From contig JBBCJT010000144.1 of assembly GCA_037190665.1 (NCBI GenBank), positions 1 to 18,454 on the forward strand: a stretch of DNA of 18,454 bases. The letters run 5' to 3'. How positions within the stretch are numbered: position 1 is the first letter of the stretch; each line of letters opens with the position of its first letter. Position numbers and translations under genes: made by a program. This document shows, piece by piece, positions 6,992 to 14,682 of this stretch. This DNA is from JBBCJT01 sp037190665 (GTDB lineage: Bacteria; Pseudomonadota; Alphaproteobacteria; Acetobacterales; Acetobacteraceae). The notes beneath the pieces are model-generated. The model saw nothing but the letters and a program-made list of their open reading frames with translations, did not search any database and was not told the DNA's origin.

Positions 6992-7521
6992 CCTGCGAAC
7001 TCCGGCAGATCACGGGGGGCGAGCATGCGCACCAGCCGGCCGCCGCCTTCGTCGAGCGCCCACCACGGGCCCGGGACAGAGAACTCGGTCAGCGTGGCGG
7101 TGGGATAGCCATCCGCGAGCCGCTGGGTGAGCCCGGTGCCGCCTGCCATCACCTGGGCGCCGGCGAGCAGCATGGCCAGTTCGTGCAGGCCGGGATTGTG
7201 GCCGATCAGCAGGACGCTGCGCACGGTCTCCGCCGTCTGGCGCAGCACGGAGAGCAGGACGCGCGGGGTGGCGAGGTAGAGCTGGTCCATCGGTTCGATC
7301 AGCGGCGCGTCGTCCCACGGCTCCAGCGCCTCCAGCGTCTGCAGCGTGCGCCGTGCCGAACTCACCAGCACGAGATCGGGGGCGAGGCCCAGTTCGCGCA
7401 TCGCGCCCGCCATGGCCGCCGCAGCCGTCCGGCCGCGTGCGTTCAGCGGGCGCGCATGGTCTGAAACGCGCGGATCGTCCCAGGACGATTTGGCATGGCG
7501 CAGCAGCAGAAGCTGGCGCAT
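6988..7521 (-). CDS. SixA-like histidine phosphatase
   Basis: This 177-residue protein belongs to the histidine phosphatase (phosphoglycerate-mutase-like) superfamily. LLLRHAKSSWDD holds the Arg8-His9 catalytic pair and the KSSW signature of the SixA/YLR345W subgroup. HARPLNARGR, VSSARRTLQT and LIGHNPGLHEL (second catalytic His108) complete the active site. Such enzymes dephosphorylate phosphohistidine proteins or small phosphoesters; the actual substrate is not evident. The start ATG at 7521 is the first in frame and puts RHA at the usual distance from the N-terminus; GGGGGG twelve bases upstream is a poor ribosome binding site. The stop overlaps the proposed CTG start of the CHAD gene. A phosphatase next to a polyphosphate-binding CHAD protein hints at a shared role in phosphate metabolism (inference). 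Confidence 0.92.
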   Translation of the reverse strand: MRQLLLLRHAKSSWDDPRVSDHARPLNARGRTAAAAMAGAMRELGLAPDLVLVSSARRTLQTLEALEPWDDAPLIEPMDQLYLATPRVLLSVLRQTAETVRSVLLIGHNPGLHELAMLLAGAQVMAGGTGLTQRLADGYPTATLTEFSVPGPWWALDEGGGRLVRMLAPRDLPEFAG

Positions 7522-7587
7522 CGGCTTGGCGAACCCCCCTAGCAGCCGCGCCAGTGTGGCATCGCCGGAGGCGAAAGTCTCATCCTC

Positions 7588-8076
7588 TCACGGTGCCTTG
7601 TGGATCGGGTCGATCCAGAGCACCGATTCCGGCTTCTCGACCGGCTCGATATCGAGGTTGACCACCACCGCCTCGTTGTCGCTGCGCACCAGCACGCATT
7701 CGAGCGTCTCTTCCGAGGACGCATTGATCTCCTGATGCGGCACGTAAGGAGGCACGTAGATGAAGTCGCCCGGCCCGGCTTCGGCGACGAATTCCAGCTT
7801 CTCCCCCCAGCGCATCCGCGCCCGGCCCTTCACCACGTAGATGACACTTTCGAGGGCGCCGTGGTGGTGGGCGCCGGTCTTGGCGTCCGGGTGGATATGG
7901 ACCGTGCCGGCCCAGATCTTCTGCGCGCCCACCCTTGCGGCGTTGATCGCAGCGGCGCGGTTCATCCCGGGCGTCTGGGCGGTGTTGGGATCCAGGCTGT
8001 TGCCCGGGATCACCCGCACGCCGGAGTGTTTCCAGCCGTCCGCAGGCGTGGAGTGGTCGTGTCCATCATGCGGCAT
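7588..8076 (-). CDS. Cupin domain protein
   Basis: This 162-residue protein has one cupin barrel. The first metal-binding motif is His60 and His62 (TVHIHPDA) and the His-rich GAHHHGALESVIYVVKG (69-85), with Glu76 as the usual acidic ligand. The second motif is GDFIYVPPYVPHQ (103-115), with His114. A mononuclear metal centre is therefore likely. The N-terminus is also His-rich (MPHDGHDH). Proteins of this type are often annotated as uncharacterised or dioxygenase/isomerase-like cupins, and no substrate can be deduced. The start is well supported: AGGAG lies eight bases before the ATG at 8076. The gene is 45 bases downstream of the GNAT gene and 66 bases upstream of the phosphatase gene on the same strand. 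Confidence 0.9.
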   Translation of the reverse strand: MPHDGHDHSTPADGWKHSGVRVIPGNSLDPNTAQTPGMNRAAAINAARVGAQKIWAGTVHIHPDAKTGAHHHGALESVIYVVKGRARMRWGEKLEFVAEAGPGDFIYVPPYVPHQEINASSEETLECVLVRSDNEAVVVNLDIEPVEKPESVLWIDPIHKAP

Positions 8077-8121
8077 GGCGGCGTCTCCTATTCTCGCGGG
8101 GCAAGTGTGGCACGGCGCGGG

Positions 8122-8586
8122 TCAGGGTGCATCCGTGAGGGCGCGATGCATCACGTACACATCCTTGCCGCCGGCGACGGTGGCGAACGCGTCCCGCCAG
8201 CCGAGGCGGAGGTAGAGCGGACGCGCGCGTCGCGTGTAGAGCCACAGTTCCGCGATGCCGGCGCTGCGCGCTTCCGATTCCACCTGCCGCACCAGCGCCG
8301 CGCCGATGCCCTGGCCGCGAAGCGCATCCGACACGACGACGTTGGCGAGCCAGGGCGAGAGGTCCTCCCGACCCGGCAGGTCGTGCAGATCGAGGCTCGC
8401 CGTCCCGACGCAGGCGCCGTCCATCTCCGCGACGAAGGTGCAGGCAACGCCGGGACCTGCCTGGGCGATGAGGCGCCGGGCGAGGTCGTCCGTGTCGAGC
8501 GTGTTGTTCGCCCAACCCTGTCCACGCACCATCGCGGCGACGGCCTGCGCATGCTCGGGCGCGTCCGCGAGGCGGCGGATGATCAC
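8122..8586 (-). CDS. GNAT family N-acetyltransferase (second)
   Basis: This 154-residue GNAT protein has its acetyl-CoA loop at LRGQGIGAALV (89-99), preceded by the typical strand ANVVVSD (81-87). Its C-terminal LWLYTRRARPLYLRLGWRD (114-132) follows the common 'LYT..A..LY..LGW' ending of small GNAT enzymes. WLANVVVSDALRGQGIG is a very common pattern in these proteins; the substrate is unknown. The start GTG at 8586 overlaps the TGA of the upstream metallophosphatase (GTGA), and no ATG is available at the N-terminus of the domain, so coupling to that gene is likely. It is the third gene of a tightly overlapping photolyase-phosphatase-acetyltransferase unit. It is unrelated in detail to the acetyltransferase at the left of the window. 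Confidence 0.9.
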   Translation of the reverse strand: MIIRRLADAPEHAQAVAAMVRGQGWANNTLDTDDLARRLIAQAGPGVACTFVAEMDGACVGTASLDLHDLPGREDLSPWLANVVVSDALRGQGIGAALVRQVESEARSAGIAELWLYTRRARPLYLRLGWRDAFATVAGGKDVYVMHRALTDAP

Positions 8587-9290
8587 AGGTCGATCCAGGA
8601 CAGATGCCCCCCCTTGCCGGCGCCGGTGTCGAGGAAGATCGCCTCGCCGCCAAGCGTCCCGCGCTGCACCAGCGGCCGACCGTCCGTCGCGCGCACCGAA
8701 TGGCCGCAATAGACGCGCAGCCCGGCGGGGATGCGGTCCACCCAGCGGTACAGACGCTCGGGATAGCCATCCGCGAGGACGCGGCCGGTGGTCTCGCCGA
8801 ACAGGGCGCGGGCGACCAGCCCGTCCGGCCGGCGCGCGCCCGCATCGGGCGGGGCGGGGTTGTCCAGCATCGCCGTGTGGAAGCCGCCATGGACGAACAG
8901 CGCGTCGCCATGCCGCAGCCAGGCTGGCGCGACGGCGATCGCATCCACGGCGCGGGCGCGCAGTCCGGGGTCGAGGGCCGCGACCGTGCCGGTCAGATCG
9001 GCGTCCATGCGCGCGAGCCTGCCCAGCAAGGCGCGTCGCAGCTTGTGGTCGTGGTTGCCGAGCAGGAACAGGCCGCGGCCGGACTCGTACAGATCCAGCG
9101 CAAGGCGCAGCGCGCCGGCACTGTCGGCCCCGCGATCGGTGAGGTCGCCGAGCTGGACCACGAAACGGTCCGTGTTGCAGGCGGCGGCGAAGGCGGCCGC
9201 GTCGCCATGCACGTCGCCGACCACGCGGATCGCGGCGTCGGGCGGGATCAGGCGGGCGGGCGAGGCGGGCAGGGGTCGGGGACGGGTCAC
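8583..9290 (-). CDS. PPP-type (calcineurin-like) metallophosphoesterase
   Basis: This 235-residue protein has all core metal-binding motifs of the PPP branch: GDVHGD (25-30), GDLTDRG (48-54), GNHD (78-81) and HGGFH (134-138), with a late CGHS supplying another His. GDxxDRG marks relatives of ApaH and the bacterial Ser/Thr protein phosphatases PrpA/PrpB. Candidate activities are protein phosphatase or dinucleoside polyphosphate hydrolase; the sequence does not decide. The start GTG at 9290 overlaps the photolyase stop (GTGA) and leaves 20-odd residues before the first motif, which fits the family. The stop in turn overlaps the GTG start of the GNAT gene. It is distinct from PdeM further right, which lacks the GDxxDRG form. 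Confidence 0.9.
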   Translation of the reverse strand: MTRPRPLPASPARLIPPDAAIRVVGDVHGDAAAFAAACNTDRFVVQLGDLTDRGADSAGALRLALDLYESGRGLFLLGNHDHKLRRALLGRLARMDADLTGTVAALDPGLRARAVDAIAVAPAWLRHGDALFVHGGFHTAMLDNPAPPDAGARRPDGLVARALFGETTGRVLADGYPERLYRWVDRIPAGLRVYCGHSVRATDGRPLVQRGTLGGEAIFLDTGAGKGGHLSWIDL

Positions 9291-10738
9291 GCCTCTGCCT
9301 GACTGATGGCGGCGAACGCGTCCAGCGCCCGCTCCCGCGCCTCGACATGGTCGACGATGCGTTGCGGATAGGTTTCGCCCAGGCGCACACCGGCTTCGGC
9401 GAGCTGCGCCGCCGTCGCCTCCCAGGGCCGGTGGATCACGTCGGCGGGAAGGCCCGCCAGTTCGGGCACATACGCGCGGACGTAGGCGCCGTCGGGGTCG
9501 AAATGCTCGCCCTGCCGCACCGGGTTGAAGATGCGGAAATAGGGCACCGCGTCGGTTCCGCAGCCCGCGGCCCACTGCCACGAGGCGACGTTGTTGGCGA
9601 GGTCGGTATCCACCAGCGTGTCGCGGAACCAACGCGCCCCCGCCTGCCAATGCAGCAGCAGATGTTTCGTCAGGAAGGAGGCGACGATCATGCGTGTGCG
9701 GTTGTGTATCCAGCCCATCTGCCGCAGTTGCCGCATCGCGGCATCGACGATCGGATAGCCGGTCAACCCCTGTTGCCACGCGTGCAGCGCGGCATCGTCC
9801 TCGCGCCAGGGGAAGTGTGCGAAGGCGGGACGGAGCGGGGCATGCGTCATCTCAGGGCGATGCCAGAGCAGGTGGGCGGAGAATTCCCGCCACAGCAGCC
9901 CCCTCTGGAACTCCTCCAGCCCGCCGCCCCGATTGCCGGTAGCGGCGACCGCCGCGTGCCAGACCGTCGCCGCGGAGACCTCTCCCCAGTGCAGATGCGG
10001 CGACAGCATCGACGTGCCCTGCCGGTCGAGCCGTTCGCGCTGCGTCGCGTAATGGTCGAGGACACGGTCGAGAAAAGCGCCGAGCCGGCGATGCGCTCCG
10101 GCCTCGCCGGGCGTCCACGCTTCCCGCAATCCCCTGCCGCAGTCCGGCCGCGCCGTCGGGAGCTGCCACGCCGCGAGTTCGTCGGAGCCGGGCCACTCCG
10201 TTGGCGCGGGCAGATGCGAAGGCGCCTCCACCGGCGGGGCGGGCGGGCCGGCGGCGAGGCTGGCGCGGGCGAAGGGGGTGAAGACGGTGAACGGTTCGCC
10301 CTGTTTCGTGCGCACCGACCAGGGTTCCGCCAGCAGGCAGGTGCGGTGGCCGAAGATCGGCACCCCCAGCCGCTCCGTCACGAGCGCGTCCTCCTCGCGG
10401 GAGGCGGGATCGTAGAGGCGCCCTGCATGCACCTCCGCCGCGCCGGTCTCTCGCACCAGCGCCGGCAGCGCCTCGGACCATCGCCCGCGCCGCAGGATCA
10501 GACGGCTGTTGCGGCGGCGCAGTTCGGCATCCAGCGCGGCAAGGCTGTGATGCAGCCACCAGCGGCCGGCGGACCCCCGCTGCCAGGCCTCCCGGTCCGT
10601 GTCGTCAAGGATGTAGGCCGGCACGATCGGGCGGTTGGTGCGCAGGCAGGCCACCAGCGCGGCGTGGTCGGAGAGCCGAAGGTCGCGGCGGAACCAGAGG
10701 ATGACGGGTGCGTGAGCTCCGGTAGCCATTCCAGCCAT
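9287..10738 (-). CDS. phrB: Deoxyribodipyrimidine photolyase / cryptochrome family
   Basis: This 483-residue protein has class I photolyase architecture: an N-terminal Rossmann-type antenna domain (VILWFRRDLRLSDHAAL near the start, VPAYILDD) and a C-terminal FAD-binding helical domain. FAD-domain motifs are TGYPIVDAAMRQLRQMGW, IHNRTRMIVASFLTKHLLLHW and SWQWAAGCGTDAVPYFRIFNP. It would use blue light to split cyclobutane pyrimidine dimers. The Asn and Met of HNRxRM match dimer photolyases. In the usual 'E-L-x-W-R-E-F' site the sequence is RGLLWREF, so the conserved Glu (E274 in E. coli) appears to be Gly280. ATG 10738 is used; ATG 10729 (MATGAHAP) is equally possible and neither has a good ribosome binding site. 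The gene is first of a unit with GTGA overlaps into the metallophosphatase gene and then into GNAT. It is divergent from the fasciclin gene. Confidence 0.93.
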   Translation of the reverse strand: MAGMATGAHAPVILWFRRDLRLSDHAALVACLRTNRPIVPAYILDDTDREAWQRGSAGRWWLHHSLAALDAELRRRNSRLILRRGRWSEALPALVRETGAAEVHAGRLYDPASREEDALVTERLGVPIFGHRTCLLAEPWSVRTKQGEPFTVFTPFARASLAAGPPAPPVEAPSHLPAPTEWPGSDELAAWQLPTARPDCGRGLREAWTPGEAGAHRRLGAFLDRVLDHYATQRERLDRQGTSMLSPHLHWGEVSAATVWHAAVAATGNRGGGLEEFQRGLLWREFSAHLLWHRPEMTHAPLRPAFAHFPWREDDAALHAWQQGLTGYPIVDAAMRQLRQMGWIHNRTRMIVASFLTKHLLLHWQAGARWFRDTLVDTDLANNVASWQWAAGCGTDAVPYFRIFNPVRQGEHFDPDGAYVRAYVPELAGLPADVIHRPWEATAAQLAEAGVRLGETYPQRIVDHVEARERALDAFAAISQAEA

Positions 10739-10841
10739 ATGGGCACGGTTTGTGGCTCCGTCGTGTCCCCTCGGGCCACGATCGAAACCATGGCGGGAAT
10801 GTCGCGTTTGGCAGGACACGGAACAATGGGAGTTAACCCTT

Positions 10842-11411
10842 ATGTCACTTCGCAATGCCCTGTTCGGTGCGGCGGCCGCGATCGCTGTGTTCGCCGGCAG
10901 CGCGCATGCGGCGACCGTGCTGGAAACGCTGCAGGCCGACGGGCGCTTCACCCGCTTTCTGCAGATGATGCAGGGCTCTAGCGCCTGGAGCACCTTGCAG
11001 GGCCGCGGTCCGATCACCGTGTTCGCGCCGACGGATGAGGCCTTCCAGTACCTGCCCGCAACCGTCACGCAGAATATCCTGCCGCAGATGAACACCGCCG
11101 GTGCTGCGGCCACCGTTGGCCAGGTCAACCGCGATGCGGTCGCGACCTTCCATGTCGCGGAAGGCGACATCCGCGCCCCGGCGCTGGTCGGCAAGACCGT
11201 CGCGATCAAAACGCTGAACGGTAAGGAACTGAGGGTTGATGGCACGCGCGAGGGCTATCTGACGCTCTCCACCGCGCAGCCGGGCGGCGTCCCGTTGGGT
11301 GGCGCGACGGCGAATGTCGGCGCGGTGCAGACCCCGTCCTACATCACGCAGCGTGACATCGTCGCCGAGAACGGGACGATCCAGGTGATCAACACCGTCC
11401 TGCTGCCCTGA
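10842..11411 (+). CDS. Exported fasciclin (FAS1) domain protein
   Basis: This 189-residue protein has a clear Sec signal peptide (MSLRNALFGAAAAIAVFAGS, cleavage after AHA at residue 23), leaving a single FAS1 domain. The H1 region is seen as ITVFAPTDEAFQYLP, the central FHVAEG corresponds to the conserved YHV motif, and the end NGTIQVINTVLLP is the H2 region. Single FAS1 domains in bacteria are periplasmic or secreted and are linked to adhesion or surface interactions; the partner is unknown. ATG 10842 is preceded by GGGAG nine bases upstream. The gene stands alone: divergent from photolyase (about 100 bases between starts) and convergent with pdeM (33 bases between ends, with a hairpin). Confidence 0.93.
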   Translation: MSLRNALFGAAAAIAVFAGSAHAATVLETLQADGRFTRFLQMMQGSSAWSTLQGRGPITVFAPTDEAFQYLPATVTQNILPQMNTAGAAATVGQVNRDAVATFHVAEGDIRAPALVGKTVAIKTLNGKELRVDGTREGYLTLSTAQPGGVPLGGATANVGAVQTPSYITQRDIVAENGTIQVINTVLLP

Positions 11412-11434
11412 CCGGCAGCGCGGACGCGGATCGG

Positions 11435-11462
11435 CGGGCGGCCGTCAGATGGCGGCCGCCCG
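11435..11462. terminator. Terminator-like hairpin over the pdeM stop codon
   Basis: A perfect 10-bp stem (CGGGCGGCCG / CGGCCGCCCG) has an eight-base loop that holds the pdeM stop (TCA on plus, 11445-11447). It sits 24 bases after the fasciclin stop. No T-tract follows. It may terminate the fasciclin transcript and protect the pdeM 3' end. Confidence 0.45.
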
Positions 11463-12122
11463 TGCCCTGGAGAGGGGAAACGAATACAGCCGGTCCCGGC
11501 CGAGCAGGAACACACGCATCCCGCGCGGGAAAAGCTGCGCGATCGCGCGGTCCCGTGCATCCAGCCCGCCGGTGTAGGCCCCGAAGGCCGGCAGCATCAG
11601 CCGCCGCCCGTCGGTCACGAAGCAGGGGCGGGAGACCCACTTGCCGCGCGTCTCGATCGCCGCCTTGGGGTGGCAGTGGCCGCAGATCTCCGGCGTGGAG
11701 ACGCCGCCATCGTGACGGAACGCAATGCCATCCTCGACCCATTCGTTGACCGCATCGCCCGGCAGGTCCGGCGGTGTGGGATCGTGATTGCCCTGCACCC
11801 ATACGAAGGCCGTCTGGCCCGCGAGGCGGAGGATGCGCGCGCGGTCGTCCGCGGCGAGCCGGGCGGGGCCGTCATCGTCATGAAACGTATCGCCCAGCGC
11901 GATCACGCGGGACGGCCCGTAGCGGCGCAGCAGCAGCGTGAGCCGTTCGAGAGTCGCGCGGCTGTCATACGGCGGCAGCGGCCGGCCGCGCACCGCCGCC
12001 GCGCTGCCTTTCTCCAGATGCAGATCGGAGACGACGAGCACCCGCCGGTCCGGCCACCACAGCGCGCCGGACGGGTCCAGCATCAGCCGGTGCTGCCCCA
12101 GATGGATCGGTGCGGCTGTCAC
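11445..12122 (-). CDS. pdeM: Ligase-associated DNA damage response endonuclease PdeM
   Basis: This 225-residue calcineurin-like enzyme has motifs VVSDLHLEKG (30-39), GDTFHDDD (77-84), QGNHD (110-114) and ICGHCHPKA (147-155), the arrangement of the PdeM family. Its Pseudomonas putida relative (MPE) is a manganese-dependent single-strand DNA endonuclease. The GTG start at 12122 overlaps the helicase stop (GTGA), so the two are translated as a unit. Together with the helicase, exonuclease and ligase genes on its right it completes the four-gene ligase-associated repair cluster, and its likely role is cutting single-stranded DNA during processing of damaged ends. The stop codon lies in a hairpin loop shared with the end of the fasciclin gene. 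Confidence 0.93.
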   Translation of the reverse strand: MTAAPIHLGQHRLMLDPSGALWWPDRRVLVVSDLHLEKGSAAAVRGRPLPPYDSRATLERLTLLLRRYGPSRVIALGDTFHDDDGPARLAADDRARILRLAGQTAFVWVQGNHDPTPPDLPGDAVNEWVEDGIAFRHDGGVSTPEICGHCHPKAAIETRGKWVSRPCFVTDGRRLMLPAFGAYTGGLDARDRAIAQLFPRGMRVFLLGRDRLYSFPLSRARAAAI

Positions 12123-14629
12123 AGCTTCAGCGATGCCTGGATGGGGCGGCGGCGTGGCCGGGGCTGCGGACGCGGTGCCGGCACCGGCGGCGCCGGCGGC
12201 GGATCGGCCTCGCCCATCGCCTCGGCGACCAGCGCCTCCGTCTCGGCGAGCAGATCGTCCTCGCCCGCGCCGGCATGAATGTTCTCGCGGCCGATCTCCA
12301 GCAGCACGGGGACGGCAAGTGGCGACACGCGCGACAGCACCATGTGCGTCACCCGCCCGCCGATGCGGTCCAGCATCCCCGCGATGCGGCCCACATCCGT
12401 CAGCCCGCCGGCGGCATCCGCACGGGTGGCGCGCAGCAGGATGTGGTCAGGCTCATGCTTGCGCAGCACGTCATAGATCAGGTCGGTGTTTACCGTGACC
12501 TGCCGCCGCGTGCGCTCCGCACCCGGCCGGTGGCGGTCCACCATGCCGGCGATCACCGCGACGTGGCGGAAGGTTCGCCGAAGCATCGAGCTTTCCGCCA
12601 TCCACGCCTCCAGATCGTCCCCGAGCATGTCCTGCTCGAACAGCCGCGCCACGTCGGTCGGCCGGTGCGCGCACCAGCAGGCCAGCACGTAGTCGGTCGC
12701 CACATAGCCGAGCGGGCCGAAGCCGAACCGCTCCAGCCGCCGCGTCATCAACATGCCCAGCGTCTGGTGCGCCTGCCGCCCCTCGAAGCAATAGGCGACC
12801 AGGTACCACCGCCCGCCGCGCGGAAATGTCTCCACCAGCAGGTCGCGGCGGCCCGGCAGGCGGGAGCGGGATTTCTGCAACGCGAGCCATTCCTGCACCG
12901 GCGCGGGGAAGGCGTGCCAGCGCGCCGGGTCCTGCAACATCGCGCGCACCCGGTCGGCGAGGTTGGTCGTCATCGGCATGCGGCCGCCCTCGTAGGCGGG
13001 CACCTTCGGCGTCCCGCTGCCGCCGTCGCGCACCTCCGCCCAGGTCTCGCGCAGGCCGAGGAAGGTCAGCAGCCGGCCGGCGAACATGAACGTGTCGCCC
13101 GGCACCAGCATGTTGACGAAGTACTCCTCGATCTCGCCGAGCACCGGGCCGCGGGCGAGGCGGACCTTGATCAGCGGCGCCTCCACGATGGTGCCGAGAT
13201 TCATCCGCGCCTGCCGCGCGACGCGGGTGTTGACCACATGCATGCGGCCCTCGCTGTCGCGGAACAGCCGCCGCCAGCGTTCGTAGCTGGCGAGCGCGTA
13301 GCCGCCGTCCTCCACGAAGCGCAGCGTGTCGTCGAAGTCGCGCCGGCCCAGCGCGGCGTAGGGGGCGGCGCGGATCACCTCGGCGTACATCGCATCCGGC
13401 ATGAACGGGCCGGCGCAGGCGGTCAGCAGCAGATGCTGGGCCAGCACGTCGAGCCCGCCCGGGCGCGGCGGGTCGCCGTCCAGCTCCATCGCGGCCACGC
13501 CCTCGATGGCCGCCTCGCATTCCAGCACCTCGAAGCGGTTCGCCGGCACCAGGACGGCGCGGCTCGCCTCGTCCATGCGGTGGTTGGCGCGGCCGACGCG
13601 CTGCAACAGCCGGCTGACGCCCTTGGGCGCGCCGACCTGGATCACCTGGTCCACCCCCGCCCAGTCGATGCCGAGATCGAGCGAGGAGGTGGCGACCACC
13701 GCGCGCAGCTTGCCCTCCGCCATCGCGGCCTCGACCTTGCGGCGCTGCGCGACCTCCAGGCTGCCGTGATGGATGGCGATGGGCAGGTTGTCGTCGTTGA
13801 TCCGCCACAGGCTGTCGAACACCAGCTCCGCCTGCGCGCGGGTGTTCACGAACACGATCGTGGTCCGCGCGTCGCGCAGCCGGGCGTAGATGTCGGGCGC
13901 GGAGAACAGGCCCATATGGCCGGCCCAGGGCAGGGTGCCGTCCGGCAGGATCATGCCGACCTGCGGCGGCGCGCCGCCCTTGGTCTCGATCAGCATCGCG
14001 TCCTCCGCCCGGCCGGTGGGCGCGACGTAGGCGCGGAGCGGCCCGGGATGGGCGACGGTCGCGGACAGGCCGACCCGGCGCGCGCCGGGCGCGAGCGTGG
14101 CGAGCCGCGCGAGGCCGAGCGCGAGCTGGTCGCCGCGCTTGGTGCCGGCGAGGGCGTGCACCTCATCGATCACAACGCAGGCGAGCGAGCCGAACATCTT
14201 TCCCGCATCCGGCAGCGAGAGCAGCAGCGCGAGGCTTTCCGGGGTGGTCAGCAGCAGGTTCGGCGGCGCTTCCCGCTGCCGTGCGCGCCGGTTGGCGGGC
14301 GTGTCGCCGGAGCGGGTCTCGATAGTGACATCGAGGCCCATCTCCTCCGCCGGGGCGAGCAGGTTGCGCGCGATGTCCACCGCCAGCGCCTTGAGCGGGG
14401 AGACGTAGAGCGTGTGCAGGCCCGGCCGGGGGGTGTGGGCCAGCTCGATCAGGCTCGGCAGGAAGCCGGCCAGCGTCTTGCCGCCGCCGGTGGGCGCGAC
14501 CAGCAGCACGCTCTCGCCCGCCTCCCCAGCGTCGATCAACGCAAGCTGGTGCGGCCGGGGCGACCAGCCGCGCGCGGCGAACCAGGCGGCAAAGCGTTCT
14601 GGCAATGTTCCCATTGGCCGGGGCAACAT
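12119..14629 (-). CDS. Ligase-associated DNA damage response DEXH-box helicase (Lhr-like)
   Basis: This 836-residue superfamily 2 helicase is of the Lhr-core type. Visible motifs are the Q-motif region RPHQLALI (25-32), Walker A APTGGGKT (45-52), PLKAL (78-82), TTPESLALLL (128-137), DEVH (155-158), LSATV (188-192) and motif VI QRVGRANHR in the second RecA domain. A C-terminal winged-helix and Lhr-core extension follows. It probably translocates 3' to 5' and unwinds DNA or RNA-DNA duplex. Length and gene order match the ligase-associated subgroup rather than the full-length ~1500-residue Lhr. The C-terminus has a Pro/Arg-rich tail (PPPAPPVPAPRPQPRPRRR). ATG 14629 is used; ATG 14614 is an alternative. 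It overlaps pdeM by four bases and diverges from the exonuclease gene. Confidence 0.95.
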   Translation of the reverse strand: MLPRPMGTLPERFAAWFAARGWSPRPHQLALIDAGEAGESVLLVAPTGGGKTLAGFLPSLIELAHTPRPGLHTLYVSPLKALAVDIARNLLAPAEEMGLDVTIETRSGDTPANRRARQREAPPNLLLTTPESLALLLSLPDAGKMFGSLACVVIDEVHALAGTKRGDQLALGLARLATLAPGARRVGLSATVAHPGPLRAYVAPTGRAEDAMLIETKGGAPPQVGMILPDGTLPWAGHMGLFSAPDIYARLRDARTTIVFVNTRAQAELVFDSLWRINDDNLPIAIHHGSLEVAQRRKVEAAMAEGKLRAVVATSSLDLGIDWAGVDQVIQVGAPKGVSRLLQRVGRANHRMDEASRAVLVPANRFEVLECEAAIEGVAAMELDGDPPRPGGLDVLAQHLLLTACAGPFMPDAMYAEVIRAAPYAALGRRDFDDTLRFVEDGGYALASYERWRRLFRDSEGRMHVVNTRVARQARMNLGTIVEAPLIKVRLARGPVLGEIEEYFVNMLVPGDTFMFAGRLLTFLGLRETWAEVRDGGSGTPKVPAYEGGRMPMTTNLADRVRAMLQDPARWHAFPAPVQEWLALQKSRSRLPGRRDLLVETFPRGGRWYLVAYCFEGRQAHQTLGMLMTRRLERFGFGPLGYVATDYVLACWCAHRPTDVARLFEQDMLGDDLEAWMAESSMLRRTFRHVAVIAGMVDRHRPGAERTRRQVTVNTDLIYDVLRKHEPDHILLRATRADAAGGLTDVGRIAGMLDRIGGRVTHMVLSRVSPLAVPVLLEIGRENIHAGAGEDDLLAETEALVAEAMGEADPPPAPPVPAPRPQPRPRRRPIQASLKL

Positions 14630-14682
14630 AGGCAGGCGGATCGCGGTTGGTAATGGGCGCCGCGCGGACCATTTTCCCGACC
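14630..14682. promoter_or_regulatory. Short divergent control region of the repair cluster
   Basis: Only about 53 bases separate the helicase and exonuclease start codons. Both units need a promoter here or inside the opposite gene's 5' end. I see no convincing -35/-10 pair and no GTTC-N7-GTTC alphaproteobacterial LexA box. Part of this stretch may be coding if the exonuclease starts at ATG 14653. Confidence 0.4.

Noticed and set aside
9347..10981. 544-codon open frame on plus opposite photolyase
   Set aside because: It is the antisense of a clear photolyase and runs into the fasciclin gene in another frame.
10739..11245. N-terminal extension of photolyase to 11245
   Set aside because: It is antisense to the signal peptide and FAS1 domain of the fasciclin gene; the photolyase domain starts right after ATG 10738/10729.
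12110..14653. 847-codon open frame on plus, exactly opposite the helicase gene
   Set aside because: It mirrors the helicase, is full of His/Arg/Gly/Ala repeats with no domain, and arises because GC-rich third positions remove stops from the antisense frame.
14630..14682. LexA (SOS) box for the repair cluster
   Set aside because: No GTTC-N7-GTTC or close variant is present here or between photolyase and fasciclin (10739-10841), so SOS control is not supported by sequence.
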